From positions 1 to 34,333 of the forward strand of contig SXIK01000102.1 of NCBI GenBank assembly GCA_005772855.1: a stretch of DNA of 34,333 bases. Reading direction: 5' to 3'. This DNA is from Planctomycetia bacterium (lineage in GTDB: Bacteria > Planctomycetota > UBA8108 > SXIK01). This document shows, piece after piece, positions 1-8,143 of this stretch. Under the pieces are notes generated by a model that saw nothing but the letters and a program-made list of their open reading frames with translations, was not told where the DNA came from and did not search any database. Made by a program: the position numbers and the translations under genes. The stretch's first letter is position 1, and each line of letters starts with the position of its first letter.

Positions 1-29
1 AAATATGTTTCTAAGAAAATAACACAGCA
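1..29. other. Non-homologous AT-rich junction at window start
   Basis: The first 29 bases are AT-rich and do not encode NRPS sequence. From about base 30 the frame reads PGYPPERLAFML, the usual continuation of adenylation core A2, but the frame directly upstream contains a TAA stop at 12-14 in place of the expected LDP. The adenylation domain is therefore broken here. A contig-end assembly artefact or a real rearrangement or insertion would both produce this; the window alone cannot decide. Confidence 0.5.
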
Positions 30-59
30 CCGGGCTATCCTCCCGAACGCCTCGCATTC

Positions 60-2756
60 ATGCTTTCGGACGCGAAGGCACCCGTCCTCGTGACGCAGGC
101 AAGCCTGGTTGCGCAGCTCCCTCCGTTTGCCGGAAGGGTGGTTTGCGTGGATACGGGCCCTGACCGCGACGCGATCTTGCATGAGAGCTCGGACGGATTG
201 TCAGGGGGTTCGACCCCCGAGAGCCTCGCGTACGTGATCTACACCTCCGGTTCGACGGGAAAGCCCAAGGGGGTCATGATCGAGCACCGGAACGTGGTGA
301 ACTTCTTCGCCGGGATGGACGAGCGGATTGCGCGTGGACCCGAGGACTCATGGCTAGCGGTGACGAGCCTGTCGTTCGATATCTCGGTCCTGGAGCTCTT
401 CTGGACGCTCACGCGTGGGATCCGAGTGGTGCTTCATGGGGAACGGAGCCGTGGGCTCACCCCGGGCGGTGTCGGCTCTATTTCGACGAGGCCGATCCAA
501 TTTAGCCTTTTTTACTTCGCGAGTGACGAGCGCCAGACTGGCCGAGACAAGTATCGTCTGCTTCTCGAGGGAGCCAAGTTCGCCGACCAAAACGGATTCA
601 CCGCTGTGTGGTCGCCCGAGCGGCACTTTCACGCGTTTGGTGGTCTCTACCCAAACCCGTCGGTCGCGAGCGCCGCCATCGCGGCGATCACGGAGCGTGT
701 CAAGATTCGCGCGGGGAGTGTCGTTCTGCCGCTGCATCACCCGGTGCGCGTGGCCGAGGAGTGGGCACTTGTTGACAACCTCTCCAATGGGAGGGTTGGG
801 GTGTCGGTCGCATCGGGCTGGCACCCGGACGATTTCCTGTTTCGTCCCGAGAACCATGCTGACGCGAAGAATGTCATGATGCGCGAGCTTGATGTGTTGC
901 GACGGCTCTGGCGAGGCGAAAAGGTGGCCTTCCCTGGCCCCAAGGGCAAGGAGGTTACGGTGGCAACTCTGCCGCGGCCTGTGCAGAAGGAGTTGCCCGT
1001 CTGGATTACGACGGCCGGCAACCCGGAGACTTTCCGAATGGCGGGCGAGGCGGGCGCCAATCTGCTCACGCACCTTCTGGGGCAGAGCCTTGAGGATCTT
1101 GCGATGAAGCTTGGAGTCTACCGCGCCGCCTGGAAGGCAAAGGGCCATCCTGGCGAGGGCCACGTGACACTCATGTTGCATACGTTCGTCGGAACGGACG
1201 AGGAAGAGGTGCGTGAGATCGTCCGCAAGCCCATGACGGACTATTTGCGCAGTGCAGCCAGCCTCATCAGGGCGCAGGCGTCTTCCTTCCCAGCTTTCAA
1301 GAAGCGCGTCGAGGCCGGCGGTGAGGCGGACCAGGTTTTCCGCAATCTGAGCGATGCCGACCTGGAGGGGCTTCTGGCCCATGCATTCGAGCGATACTAC
1401 GAGACCAGCGGCCTCTTTGGGACCGCGGCGAGCTGTGTTGCGTTCGTGGATAAGGTCAAGGGGCTCGGCGTCGACGAGGTGGCTTGCCTGATCGATTTCG
1501 GCGTGCCCACGGAGCAAGCCCTTCGCGGGCTCCAGCAGTTGAATGAGCTTCGCAAACTCACTTCCGGAGCGCCAGGGGAGAACGAAGACCATTCGATTTC
1601 GGCCGAAATCAAACGCCACCGCGTGACGCATCTTCAGTGCACGCCGTCCATGGCAGGCATGCTCGCGATGGATCCCGATTCGCGGCGCGCTCTTGGCCAG
1701 GTGCGAAATCTCTTGGTTGGCGGCGAAGCGCTGCCTGCAAGCCTCGCCGACGAGTTGAAGGGAATCGTGCCAGGTTGCGTGACCAACATGTACGGCCCCA
1801 CGGAGACGACCGTCTGGTCGTCGACACACGCCCTGAGCGGATCGGAGGACCCGGTGCCGATTGGACGGCCGATCGCCAACACGCAGCTTTACGTGCTGGA
1901 TCGAGACGGCGAGTTGGTTCCTCCGGGATTGCCTGGGGAGCTTTTCATTGGAGGCGATGGGGTGGCCCGTGGCTATCTTGACCGTATCGAGTTGACTGCG
2001 GAGCGCTTCGTGCCGGATCGCTTCGGCCGCGCCGGCGGCCGGCTCTACAGGACCGGAGACCTTGTGCGGCAGCGGCCGGACGGCAGGGTGGAGTTTCTCG
2101 GGCGCCTGGACCACCAGGTCAAAGTCCGGGGTTATCGGGTCGAGCTGGGCGAGATCGAGGAACTCCTGCGGCAACATTCGGCGGTGAGAGAGGCGGTGGT
2201 GGTGGCAAGGGAGGATGCGCCGGGCGACAGAAGGATCGTCGCGTACTTCGTGCTCCGTTCGCCCGTCGATCCCAGGGAGCTTCGTGAGCATCTCAAGGAG
2301 CGGCTGCCCGAGTTCATGGTGCCTTCCCACATGGTGGCCCTCGACGCGTTGCCGCTTACACCGAACGCGAAGGTGGACCGAAAGCAGCTTCCTGCGCCCG
2401 AGTCGGTTGCGAGGACCGAGGAGCCAACGTTCACTGCGCCAGAAGGTGAGCTCGAGTCCACGATTGCCGGGATCTGGCAGGACGTCCTCAGCGTCCCAAG
2501 GGTTGGCGTGGACGACAATTTTTTCGACAGGGGAGGGCACTCGCTACTTGTCGTCCAGGTACTCGCGAAGTTGCGAGAGGCGACAGGGAAGAACCTGCCG
2601 ATTACCGACATGTTTCGCTTTCCGACGGTGCGCTCGCTCTCGCGCTACCTCTCGGCAGGTGAGGGCGAGGCGCCCAGTCTGGCTGGCGTGGAGGAGCGCG
2701 GCAGCTCTCGCCGAGAGCTGCTCCGGCTCCGTCAAACCCGAGCGCGGCTCCAGTGA
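60..2756 (+). CDS. NRPS fragment: adenylation domain interrupted by luciferase-like monooxygenase, plus carrier protein (5'-truncated)
   Basis: Nonribosomal peptide synthetase module activating an unknown acyl substrate and loading it on its own carrier domain. Residues (from ATG 60): A3 YTSGSTGKPKG 61-71, A4 FDISVLELF 106-114, an inserted flavin-dependent luciferase-like monooxygenase about 146-497 (ERHFHAFGGLYPNPS and SGWHPDDF are typical of the natural-product LLM family), then A5 NMYGPTETT 576-584, A6 626-640, A7 YRTGDL 663-668, A8 681-700, A10 NAKVDRKQL 769-777. The carrier motif is DRGGHSL with the phosphopantetheine Ser828. HLQCTPSMAGML before A5 is typical of this interrupted A-domain class. 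A1 and A2 are missing and coding similarity already starts near base 30, so ATG 60 is probably not the native start. No condensation or thioesterase domain follows; the basic tail (about 875-898) could be a docking region. The rest of the cluster must lie off the window. Substrate not predicted. Confidence 0.9.
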   Translation: MLSDAKAPVLVTQASLVAQLPPFAGRVVCVDTGPDRDAILHESSDGLSGGSTPESLAYVIYTSGSTGKPKGVMIEHRNVVNFFAGMDERIARGPEDSWLAVTSLSFDISVLELFWTLTRGIRVVLHGERSRGLTPGGVGSISTRPIQFSLFYFASDERQTGRDKYRLLLEGAKFADQNGFTAVWSPERHFHAFGGLYPNPSVASAAIAAITERVKIRAGSVVLPLHHPVRVAEEWALVDNLSNGRVGVSVASGWHPDDFLFRPENHADAKNVMMRELDVLRRLWRGEKVAFPGPKGKEVTVATLPRPVQKELPVWITTAGNPETFRMAGEAGANLLTHLLGQSLEDLAMKLGVYRAAWKAKGHPGEGHVTLMLHTFVGTDEEEVREIVRKPMTDYLRSAASLIRAQASSFPAFKKRVEAGGEADQVFRNLSDADLEGLLAHAFERYYETSGLFGTAASCVAFVDKVKGLGVDEVACLIDFGVPTEQALRGLQQLNELRKLTSGAPGENEDHSISAEIKRHRVTHLQCTPSMAGMLAMDPDSRRALGQVRNLLVGGEALPASLADELKGIVPGCVTNMYGPTETTVWSSTHALSGSEDPVPIGRPIANTQLYVLDRDGELVPPGLPGELFIGGDGVARGYLDRIELTAERFVPDRFGRAGGRLYRTGDLVRQRPDGRVEFLGRLDHQVKVRGYRVELGEIEELLRQHSAVREAVVVAREDAPGDRRIVAYFVLRSPVDPRELREHLKERLPEFMVPSHMVALDALPLTPNAKVDRKQLPAPESVARTEEPTFTAPEGELESTIAGIWQDVLSVPRVGVDDNFFDRGGHSLLVVQVLAKLREATGKNLPITDMFRFPTVRSLSRYLSAGEGEAPSLAGVEERGSSRRELLRLRQTRARLQ

Positions 2757-2779
2757 GTGGATCTGCTCCGGGAGGAGCT

Positions 2780-3352
2780 TCATGTCTCCATTCGGTTCCG
2801 GAGGAGCTTCATGGCTTTTTCCAGGCGTCGGTAAACCGTGCGCTTTGAGATCTTCAAGAGCTCGGCGAGCGAATCGGGCGTCACCCCTTCCTCGAGGTGC
2901 ACCATTGCGAAAGTGGCCATCGCCTCGGGGTATTGCGGAAAGAGCTCCAGGATCATCTCGAGCACCTTCAGCGACTCCTCGCAAGTGATCCGTTCATTCT
3001 CGTGCGCGTCATGGGCGCATGGCTCGCGGGTGTCCGTCGCAGTGGGCCGATCCCGCAGCTCGTCCCGCCGCTTCACTGCAATCTTGTGCCGGATGATCGT
3101 CCTTACCCAGGCATAGAACGAAGCGTCATTCTCGAGGCTCTGAATCTTGCGCATCGCCGTGGCGAAGGCCTCCTGGACGATGTCCTCGGAGTGATAGAGC
3201 CTGCGTAGCGGATCCTTCGGGCCCATGAAACGGCGGCAGAAGCGAACCATCTCCGCCTCGCAACGCCTGAAGAGCGCCTGCCAGGCCTCGGGCCGCTGTT
3301 TGCGGGCCTCGAGAACAAGCTCTACCGTTGCTCGTGAGTTCCAACTCTCCAT
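2780..3352 (-). CDS. ECF-type sigma-70 family RNA polymerase sigma factor
   Basis: 190-residue alternative sigma factor. Region 2 is visible around SEDIVQEAFATAMRKI and FYAWVRTIIRHKIAVKRR (roughly 55-98), and region 4 forms a C-terminal helix-turn-helix around SLAELLKISKRTVYRRLEKA (about 160-182). Regions 1 and 3 are absent, as usual for the ECF class. The gene converges with the NRPS gene, 23 bp apart. No anti-sigma factor gene is adjacent, so its control is unknown. The start ATG 3352 has only a weak Shine-Dalgarno but is preceded by a good promoter (3388-3416). Its target regulon cannot be told from sequence. Confidence 0.88.
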   Translation of the reverse strand: MESWNSRATVELVLEARKQRPEAWQALFRRCEAEMVRFCRRFMGPKDPLRRLYHSEDIVQEAFATAMRKIQSLENDASFYAWVRTIIRHKIAVKRRDELRDRPTATDTREPCAHDAHENERITCEESLKVLEMILELFPQYPEAMATFAMVHLEEGVTPDSLAELLKISKRTVYRRLEKAMKLLRNRMET

Positions 3353-3387
3353 GGCAGCCTGTTACTGGCAAAGTACAAGACGGGCAC

Positions 3388-3416
3388 ATTATGATCCCGA
3401 GGGCCGCTGGTAACAA
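3388..3416 (-). promoter_or_regulatory. Sigma-70-like promoter of the ECF sigma gene
   Basis: On the minus strand, TTGTTA (3416-3411) and CATAAT (3393-3388) are separated by exactly 17 bp, with 4/6 and 5/6 matches to the -35 and -10 consensus. The predicted transcription start near 3381 leaves about 30 nt before the ATG at 3352. Pattern only. Confidence 0.5.
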
Positions 3417-3852
3417 GAGGCAATGCTCGAGCAGTCCATGGAGGAGCACTCTTCCCACGAATTCTGCACCCAAATGGTGAATTGGCCTCGCATTTTCCCG
3501 GGCACGGCTGCGTGTGCAATGTCCCGGGCGGCTTCGGTGCGGTTTTCCGGTTCGCCGCCAGGGCTCGGCCGAGCACTAACATTCAAAAAAATGAGCCAGC
3601 GAATGCCTACGCTGGCACTCGCCGGCCTCTGAGTTGGGGCACGTTGGAAGTGGAAGGTCGCTACTGAACGACTTCCAATTAAGAAGAGACGCAGCTCTTC
3701 ACTGCGTGACAAAATCGTCTTGATTTTTTTTCCGCCGTAGCGGATGAAAAGGCTAACGTGACGGCTACCTCGAAGCCCGCAAGCGTTGAAGTTTTTGAAA
3801 AAGGCGCAGCCGGGTGGCGCTTCTATTCTCCTGACGCAGTAGAGGGAATTGC
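3417..3852. other. Intergenic region with three hairpins
   Basis: About 435 bp between divergent genes; no convincing coding sequence. It holds a perfect 7-bp hairpin GCCAGCG/CGCTGGC (3595-3616, 8-nt loop), a perfect 6-bp hairpin ACGCAG/CTGCGT (3689-3707) and AAAATC-gtctt-GATTTT running into a T-tract (3711-3731). The last could be a weak intrinsic terminator on the plus strand, which would imply an untranslated short transcript or a long leader of the cold-shock gene. A Shine-Dalgarno GAGGGA (3842-3847) precedes ATG 3853. No clear promoter was found. Confidence 0.35.
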
Positions 3853-4779
3853 ATGCAAGGCACTATTCACCGGTTGATCCGTGGGAAGGGTTTTGGATTT
3901 ATTCAAGTGGAGGAGCGGCAGTACTTTTTTCACCACAGCGAGGTTCGGGGAATCGAGTTTCGTCAGCTTTCGCTTGGTGACGTTGTTGAATTTCAGCCCG
4001 TCGAGGAGGAGGCAGGCAAGAATCCCAGGGCTGTCGAGGTTCTCGTGGTTGTCAAGGCCGTGGCGCCCCCGCCGCGAGCTCCCGCCCCGGAGGCCAAGGA
4101 AGCGGAGCCTGGCCCGCGCCGCGAGAAGCGTCCAAGGCGAGAGGCGGGTGGCGGTGGGACGGCAAGCCCGGGCGCCGGTCCGCGCCGGCCGGGTCCCCCG
4201 GGGCGCGCGCCCTCGGGGAGCTCCTTTGGAACCAGCTTCTGTGCCGAGGACAACTTCGGTGACCGCGCCCCTCCCTTTCAACCTGCCGATGGAGACCTTG
4301 AGTTCAGCGAGGAACTACCCTCTCACGGATCGGGCGCCTCGGATCTAAATCCTGGCCCGAATGGGAACATGGGTAACAGCCCGGAAGGGCGGACTCGTCG
4401 CGCGGAAGGCCGCACAAGTTTGCGGCGCGATGGTTTGGTGAGTAGTGTACGTCCGCGTCGTCCGACAGAAGGAGGCCAACCGATGCGAAGGCCGGCGGGG
4501 AACCAGAGGCGCCCTCAGGTTCGGTCGCGACCTCGGGACGACGAAAAGTCTCAAAGGGCGAAGGCTACTGGGACACCCGGTGAGCGAGGGGAAGGAGTCA
4601 TTCGCTCGATCAACATGGAGCGCGGATTTGGTTTCATAGAGACGGTTACCGGCGACATTTTTTTCCACCGTAGCGGCGTCAAGGCCGGCTTCGATGATCT
4701 CGGTATTGGCTCTCGTGTCGCGTTTGTGTTTGGTGAAGGTGATCGCGGTGCGAAGGCCGAGGACATCTCGGCGGTCTGA
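3853..4779 (+). CDS. Protein with two cold-shock domains joined by a Pro/Arg/Gly-rich linker
   Basis: 308-residue predicted single-stranded nucleic-acid binding protein. The N-terminal cold-shock domain (1-66) carries RNP1-like GKGFGFI (11-17) and RNP2-like YFFHHS (24-29). The C-terminal domain (246-308) carries RGFGFI (257-262) and IFFHRS (269-274). Between them lies a low-complexity, mostly basic linker of about 175 residues rich in P, R, G and E, presumably disordered. Ordinary bacterial Csp proteins are about 70 residues with one domain, so this is a duplicated, expanded architecture. It probably acts as an RNA chaperone or translation modulator; that role is inferred from the family. Start ATG 3853 has a GAGGGA ribosome binding site. 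It converges with the permease gene, 3 bp apart. Confidence 0.85.
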   Translation: MQGTIHRLIRGKGFGFIQVEERQYFFHHSEVRGIEFRQLSLGDVVEFQPVEEEAGKNPRAVEVLVVVKAVAPPPRAPAPEAKEAEPGPRREKRPRREAGGGGTASPGAGPRRPGPPGRAPSGSSFGTSFCAEDNFGDRAPPFQPADGDLEFSEELPSHGSGASDLNPGPNGNMGNSPEGRTRRAEGRTSLRRDGLVSSVRPRRPTEGGQPMRRPAGNQRRPQVRSRPRDDEKSQRAKATGTPGERGEGVIRSINMERGFGFIETVTGDIFFHRSGVKAGFDDLGIGSRVAFVFGEGDRGAKAEDISAV

Positions 4780-4782
4780 GAG

Positions 4783-6624
4783 CTACCCGTGCCTCTCATG
4801 ATCGTGCGAATGGCCGTGGCTTGAGGCGCGTGTTTCCTGAGTGCCAGAATCGCCGAGGCTTGCCTCACCCAGGAGCGAGCCCAGGAAGCGTCGGGGCCCC
4901 GTTCGAAGAATCGAGGCGGCAAGGAGCATGAGAAGGACGAGTGCGCTTGCAAAGTCGACCATGCCGGGGGTACAGGGGCCCTCCATGGCTGGCGTGGCTT
5001 GCGGCAATGCACTTGAGAGGCCGTTCATGATCCAGCCGAACGCCATGGCCAGGGCGAGCACCGTGAACGGCAACGCCAGGGCGCGGCGGCGCCCGTGAAG
5101 GCGCGACAAGAGGCCGAAGGTGGTCATGTTGGTGGTCGGGCCTGTAATCAAGAAAGCGAGCACGGCGCCTGCCGAGACGCCTTTCGACAGTAGCACTGCG
5201 GCCAGGGGAGTCGCGCCCGAGGCACAGACGTAGATTGGGAGGCCCAGTAGTGCGAGAATCGCCACGTCAGCACCCTGGGGGAGCTCGGCAATCCAGCCTG
5301 GTTGGATGAGCGGCTCGCAAACGGCCGCCAGCACCAATCCCGCGGTGATCCAGGCTCCCAGGTGATCCACCAAGTGGATCGTGGAATACTGCAGGGCGCT
5401 CTTGATCTTGCCCCTGAGCGATGCGGCCCCTGTTTCGAGGCTTTCGCCGCCAGCCGTCACGTCGCCCACGTCCGTTTCAACGTGCGAATAGAGCTTGGCG
5501 AGAATCATGGCAGCAGAGAGGGCCACGAGGAACGCCATGGCCAGGCGAGCCATGGTTACTTTCAAGCCCAACATCCGGTAGGAGAGGAAGAAAGAGTCGA
5601 GTCCTATTTCCGGGGTCGCGATCAGGAACGCAATGGCTGCCGCGGCCGGTACGCCCCGCTGAATCAGAGTTTGATAGATCGGGGTTACGCCGCACGAACA
5701 GATGGGGAGTGGAATTCCCAGCACGATTCCCCGCAAGGCCGAGTTGCATCGACTCGATCCCTGAAACCACTCGAGGCCCTTCTTGGAGACGAACGCTTGA
5801 AGGACTCCGGCCGCCAGAAATCCCAGGAGGATCGCGGGGGCGCTTTGAAGAGTCAGCTCCGTCAGCGCAGCGCGAAGCGCCAGGCCATGTCCATCGTGAT
5901 CCTCGACCCAATGCGTGTGGGGCAGCCAGGCCAGGAGTCCCAATCCCACCAGCGCCCCGGCCCCGCTCCAGAACGCCTGGCTCGAGCGAGGCACGCCCTC
6001 GGCGCCACCGGAGACGTGATGAACCACGACGTGGAGAAGGCCTCCAGCGACAAAGACCTGAAAGTAAACGACAGACGAATGCTCGACCAGCCCGAGCAGC
6101 TTGTCGCCAAGGACGAAGCCCAGCAGGGTTGCTCCCACAAGCCCCGAGAGCACCACGATCGCAGCCTGTAGGCCTCCAGCTTTCCTTGAGATTGCCCACA
6201 GGAGAAACCCCTTGGGTACTTGGTGTAGAATGATCGCAATCCCGAGGGTGGTGAGCGCGTACTGCTCTGCGTGTTCAGGGTCGCCGCCGCGACTAAGCGC
6301 TGCGCCGTCGAGGAGCTGGTGGATCACGAGCCCGAGTATGATGAGCGTGCTCAAGATTGTGCGGGGCGAGACGGGGAGGCTGTTGAGCCGGTGTTCAAGA
6401 AAGTGGGGAAAAACGAAGCCAAATACCGCGATTGGCAGCATCCACAGCCCAATGGTCGAGAAGGACTGCGGCAGGATCTCGAAGAGAACCATTCCGCCGA
6501 CGCCCACCAGCACGAATCCGTCCACGAAGGCATAGGTGCTCAGCTTGGCTCGTGCGAGCTGATAGATGACTGGGCCGAGAACCAATGCGGCTGTGCAGAG
6601 GACGAGGTCGGTGATGTGGGTCAA
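4783..6624 (-). CDS. ZIP-like domain fused to SO_0444-type Cu/Zn permease
   Basis: Multi-span inner-membrane protein, 613 residues from TTG 6624. The N-terminal half (about 1-235) has ZIP-transporter-like helices with HQLLDG (102-107) and HQVPKG (134-139), corresponding to the metal-site motifs HNxxDG and HEIPEG but with K where ZIPs have E. A His/Asp-rich loop (HTHWVEDHDGHG) links it to a permease half of the DUF318/ArsP type with the conserved ICSCGV motif (309-312 region) and FLIATPEIGLDS, as in Cu/Zn efflux permeases. The C-terminus is His-rich (HGHSHDHERHG). I chose TTG 6624 because AAGGGA lies just upstream and it begins 17 nt after the preceding stop; an in-frame ATG at 6717 would overlap the upstream gene by 77 nt. 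It is probably the third gene of the pabA operon. Metal and direction of transport are not shown. Confidence 0.8.
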   Translation of the reverse strand: MTHITDLVLCTAALVLGPVIYQLARAKLSTYAFVDGFVLVGVGGMVLFEILPQSFSTIGLWMLPIAVFGFVFPHFLEHRLNSLPVSPRTILSTLIILGLVIHQLLDGAALSRGGDPEHAEQYALTTLGIAIILHQVPKGFLLWAISRKAGGLQAAIVVLSGLVGATLLGFVLGDKLLGLVEHSSVVYFQVFVAGGLLHVVVHHVSGGAEGVPRSSQAFWSGAGALVGLGLLAWLPHTHWVEDHDGHGLALRAALTELTLQSAPAILLGFLAAGVLQAFVSKKGLEWFQGSSRCNSALRGIVLGIPLPICSCGVTPIYQTLIQRGVPAAAAIAFLIATPEIGLDSFFLSYRMLGLKVTMARLAMAFLVALSAAMILAKLYSHVETDVGDVTAGGESLETGAASLRGKIKSALQYSTIHLVDHLGAWITAGLVLAAVCEPLIQPGWIAELPQGADVAILALLGLPIYVCASGATPLAAVLLSKGVSAGAVLAFLITGPTTNMTTFGLLSRLHGRRRALALPFTVLALAMAFGWIMNGLSSALPQATPAMEGPCTPGMVDFASALVLLMLLAASILRTGPRRFLGSLLGEASLGDSGTQETRASSHGHSHDHERHG

Positions 6625-6640
6625 ATGGTTTCCCTTGAGG

Positions 6641-8143
6641 CTATGTTTCGGTGGATGCGCCTTGATTGTTGGGAGAGGAAACGAGGACACGGTCCGAGTC
6701 CAGGCCGAAACGCTCACGTATGCGGCCTGCGAGGTAGGCGCCCTCCTCCGCGCTTGCCACCACGGCGTGGACGGTGGGCCCCCAGGAGCTCTGGCCCGCT
6801 CCTGAAAACCCGAGGCTTCGGATGAAGCCTACAAGACTTGCGATCGCAGGGCTGGCAAAGGCGCCTCCCTGAACTTTCTTGAACAGTTCGCCCGATCGAC
6901 GCCCGTACTCGAAGAGAGCCTCCCCGAACGCACGGATGTCTTGCTCCATTAGCGCGGGTGCGACACCAAGCACGAGCAGGTGGCAGAGCGCCTCCGCGCA
7001 GCTTTGCGCGGAGGCCCTTTCAACCTCCCGAAACGAGGCCTCTTCGGCACGACCGGACAGGCCCTGGTAGCCCTCCGGGGCGGCCAGAACCAGCCGCCAG
7101 CTTGACGGGACCTCGATCCGGGTCAGGAGCGGCGCGATCGTCTCCCTGGGGCCTCGACCGCCATCAATGAGAAAGCCTCCCTGGGCGAACCCGTGGACTC
7201 CGATGGCCGAGCGTAGGCCCCGGCCAGCTCGGAGGGCCAATTCCGAGGCAGAATGGCTCTCGCCGCGCAGGGTTGATATGGCTTGCGCAATGGCCATGGA
7301 AAGTTGCGTTCCAGTTCCGAGCCCCGAGTGTTCCCTGGGCGCTTTTGAGATTTGAATTCCTAGCTGCGGTGATGGCTCGCCCATGATCCTGGAGGCCACG
7401 AGCTTCGCCCGCTGGGACAGCGGCCCCTGCACGTTGAACGTCTCGCTCCTCTCGACGGTGACATCGAGGGCAGGCTCGTCGACCATGAGCCCTGCCCCGC
7501 CGAACCGCCTGGGACCGCTTTCACCTGGCCAGATGAGACCGAAGTGGAGCCGGCTACCCGTGCGAACTCGGACCTTCTGTGGTGGGATTGTTGGCGCCGA
7601 CTGAATGAATGCGCAGAGGAAGCGGAATGCGCGCTCATCCGCCGGGTCTCCAGTCTTCTCGACGAGCGGCCGCAGTTCATCGAGCTTTGAGAGAATCTGG
7701 TTCCGCGGAATCAGGTGGAGACGTGTCGCCAGGATGGCCGCCTCCACGACTGCGTGTTTGGCTCGACTGAGACCGCAAAAGTCGCGCAGAGCCTCACAGC
7801 GAACGACCTCGGTCTCGAACGAGGCCCGTTCGAGAGTCTCGTTGACACTTCGCACTCGCAGCTCGTACGCACGACACGCGCCCTCCCAGATCCAGCCGCG
7901 TAGCGCCTTGGCTGGCTTCAAATCGACAGTTACCTCCTCCACTGCCGATCGGGCCAGGAGTTCCACGTCGTCGGTGACATGAAATACTGCTTCGCCGTGC
8001 GCCTTCAGGTTCTTGTACGTTTGGGAGGATCGAAACGGCCGCAGTGTCAAGGCGCCAAAATTCGGCGCAACCGATGGACCCATGGGAGAGATGTTGACCC
8101 GCCCCTCCTCTCCAATCGTCGTGATGATGCCTTCCAGGATCAT
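6641..8143 (-). CDS. mptG: DUF447 domain fused to beta-ribofuranosylaminobenzene 5'-phosphate synthase
   Basis: 500-residue fusion. Residues 1-185 match the DUF447 (flavin-reductase-like) family found beside methanopterin genes: MILEGIITTIGEEGRVNISP is its usual N-terminus. Residues 190-490 are a GHMP-kinase-fold beta-RFAP synthase: RTGSRLHFGL (194-203), HSGLGTGTQLS (272-282) and GRGLRSAIGVHGFAQGG (307-323). This enzyme joins PRPP with 4-aminobenzoate (or hydroxybenzoate) and commits it to tetrahydromethanopterin. Start: ATG 8143 overlaps the pabA TGA as ATGA, giving the family's normal N-terminus; a start at 8179 would add 12 foreign residues. The coupling to a pabA-type gene fits supply of 4-aminobenzoate. 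The family is archaeal and also found in methylotrophs and planctomycetes. Confidence 0.87.
   Translation of the reverse strand: MILEGIITTIGEEGRVNISPMGPSVAPNFGALTLRPFRSSQTYKNLKAHGEAVFHVTDDVELLARSAVEEVTVDLKPAKALRGWIWEGACRAYELRVRSVNETLERASFETEVVRCEALRDFCGLSRAKHAVVEAAILATRLHLIPRNQILSKLDELRPLVEKTGDPADERAFRFLCAFIQSAPTIPPQKVRVRTGSRLHFGLIWPGESGPRRFGGAGLMVDEPALDVTVERSETFNVQGPLSQRAKLVASRIMGEPSPQLGIQISKAPREHSGLGTGTQLSMAIAQAISTLRGESHSASELALRAGRGLRSAIGVHGFAQGGFLIDGGRGPRETIAPLLTRIEVPSSWRLVLAAPEGYQGLSGRAEEASFREVERASAQSCAEALCHLLVLGVAPALMEQDIRAFGEALFEYGRRSGELFKKVQGGAFASPAIASLVGFIRSLGFSGAGQSSWGPTVHAVVASAEEGAYLAGRIRERFGLDSDRVLVSSPNNQGASTET

Noticed and set aside
354-2540. Long open frame on the minus strand across the NRPS gene
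   Set aside because: It is the antisense shadow of a clear NRPS gene; its translation is Arg/His-rich with no motif.
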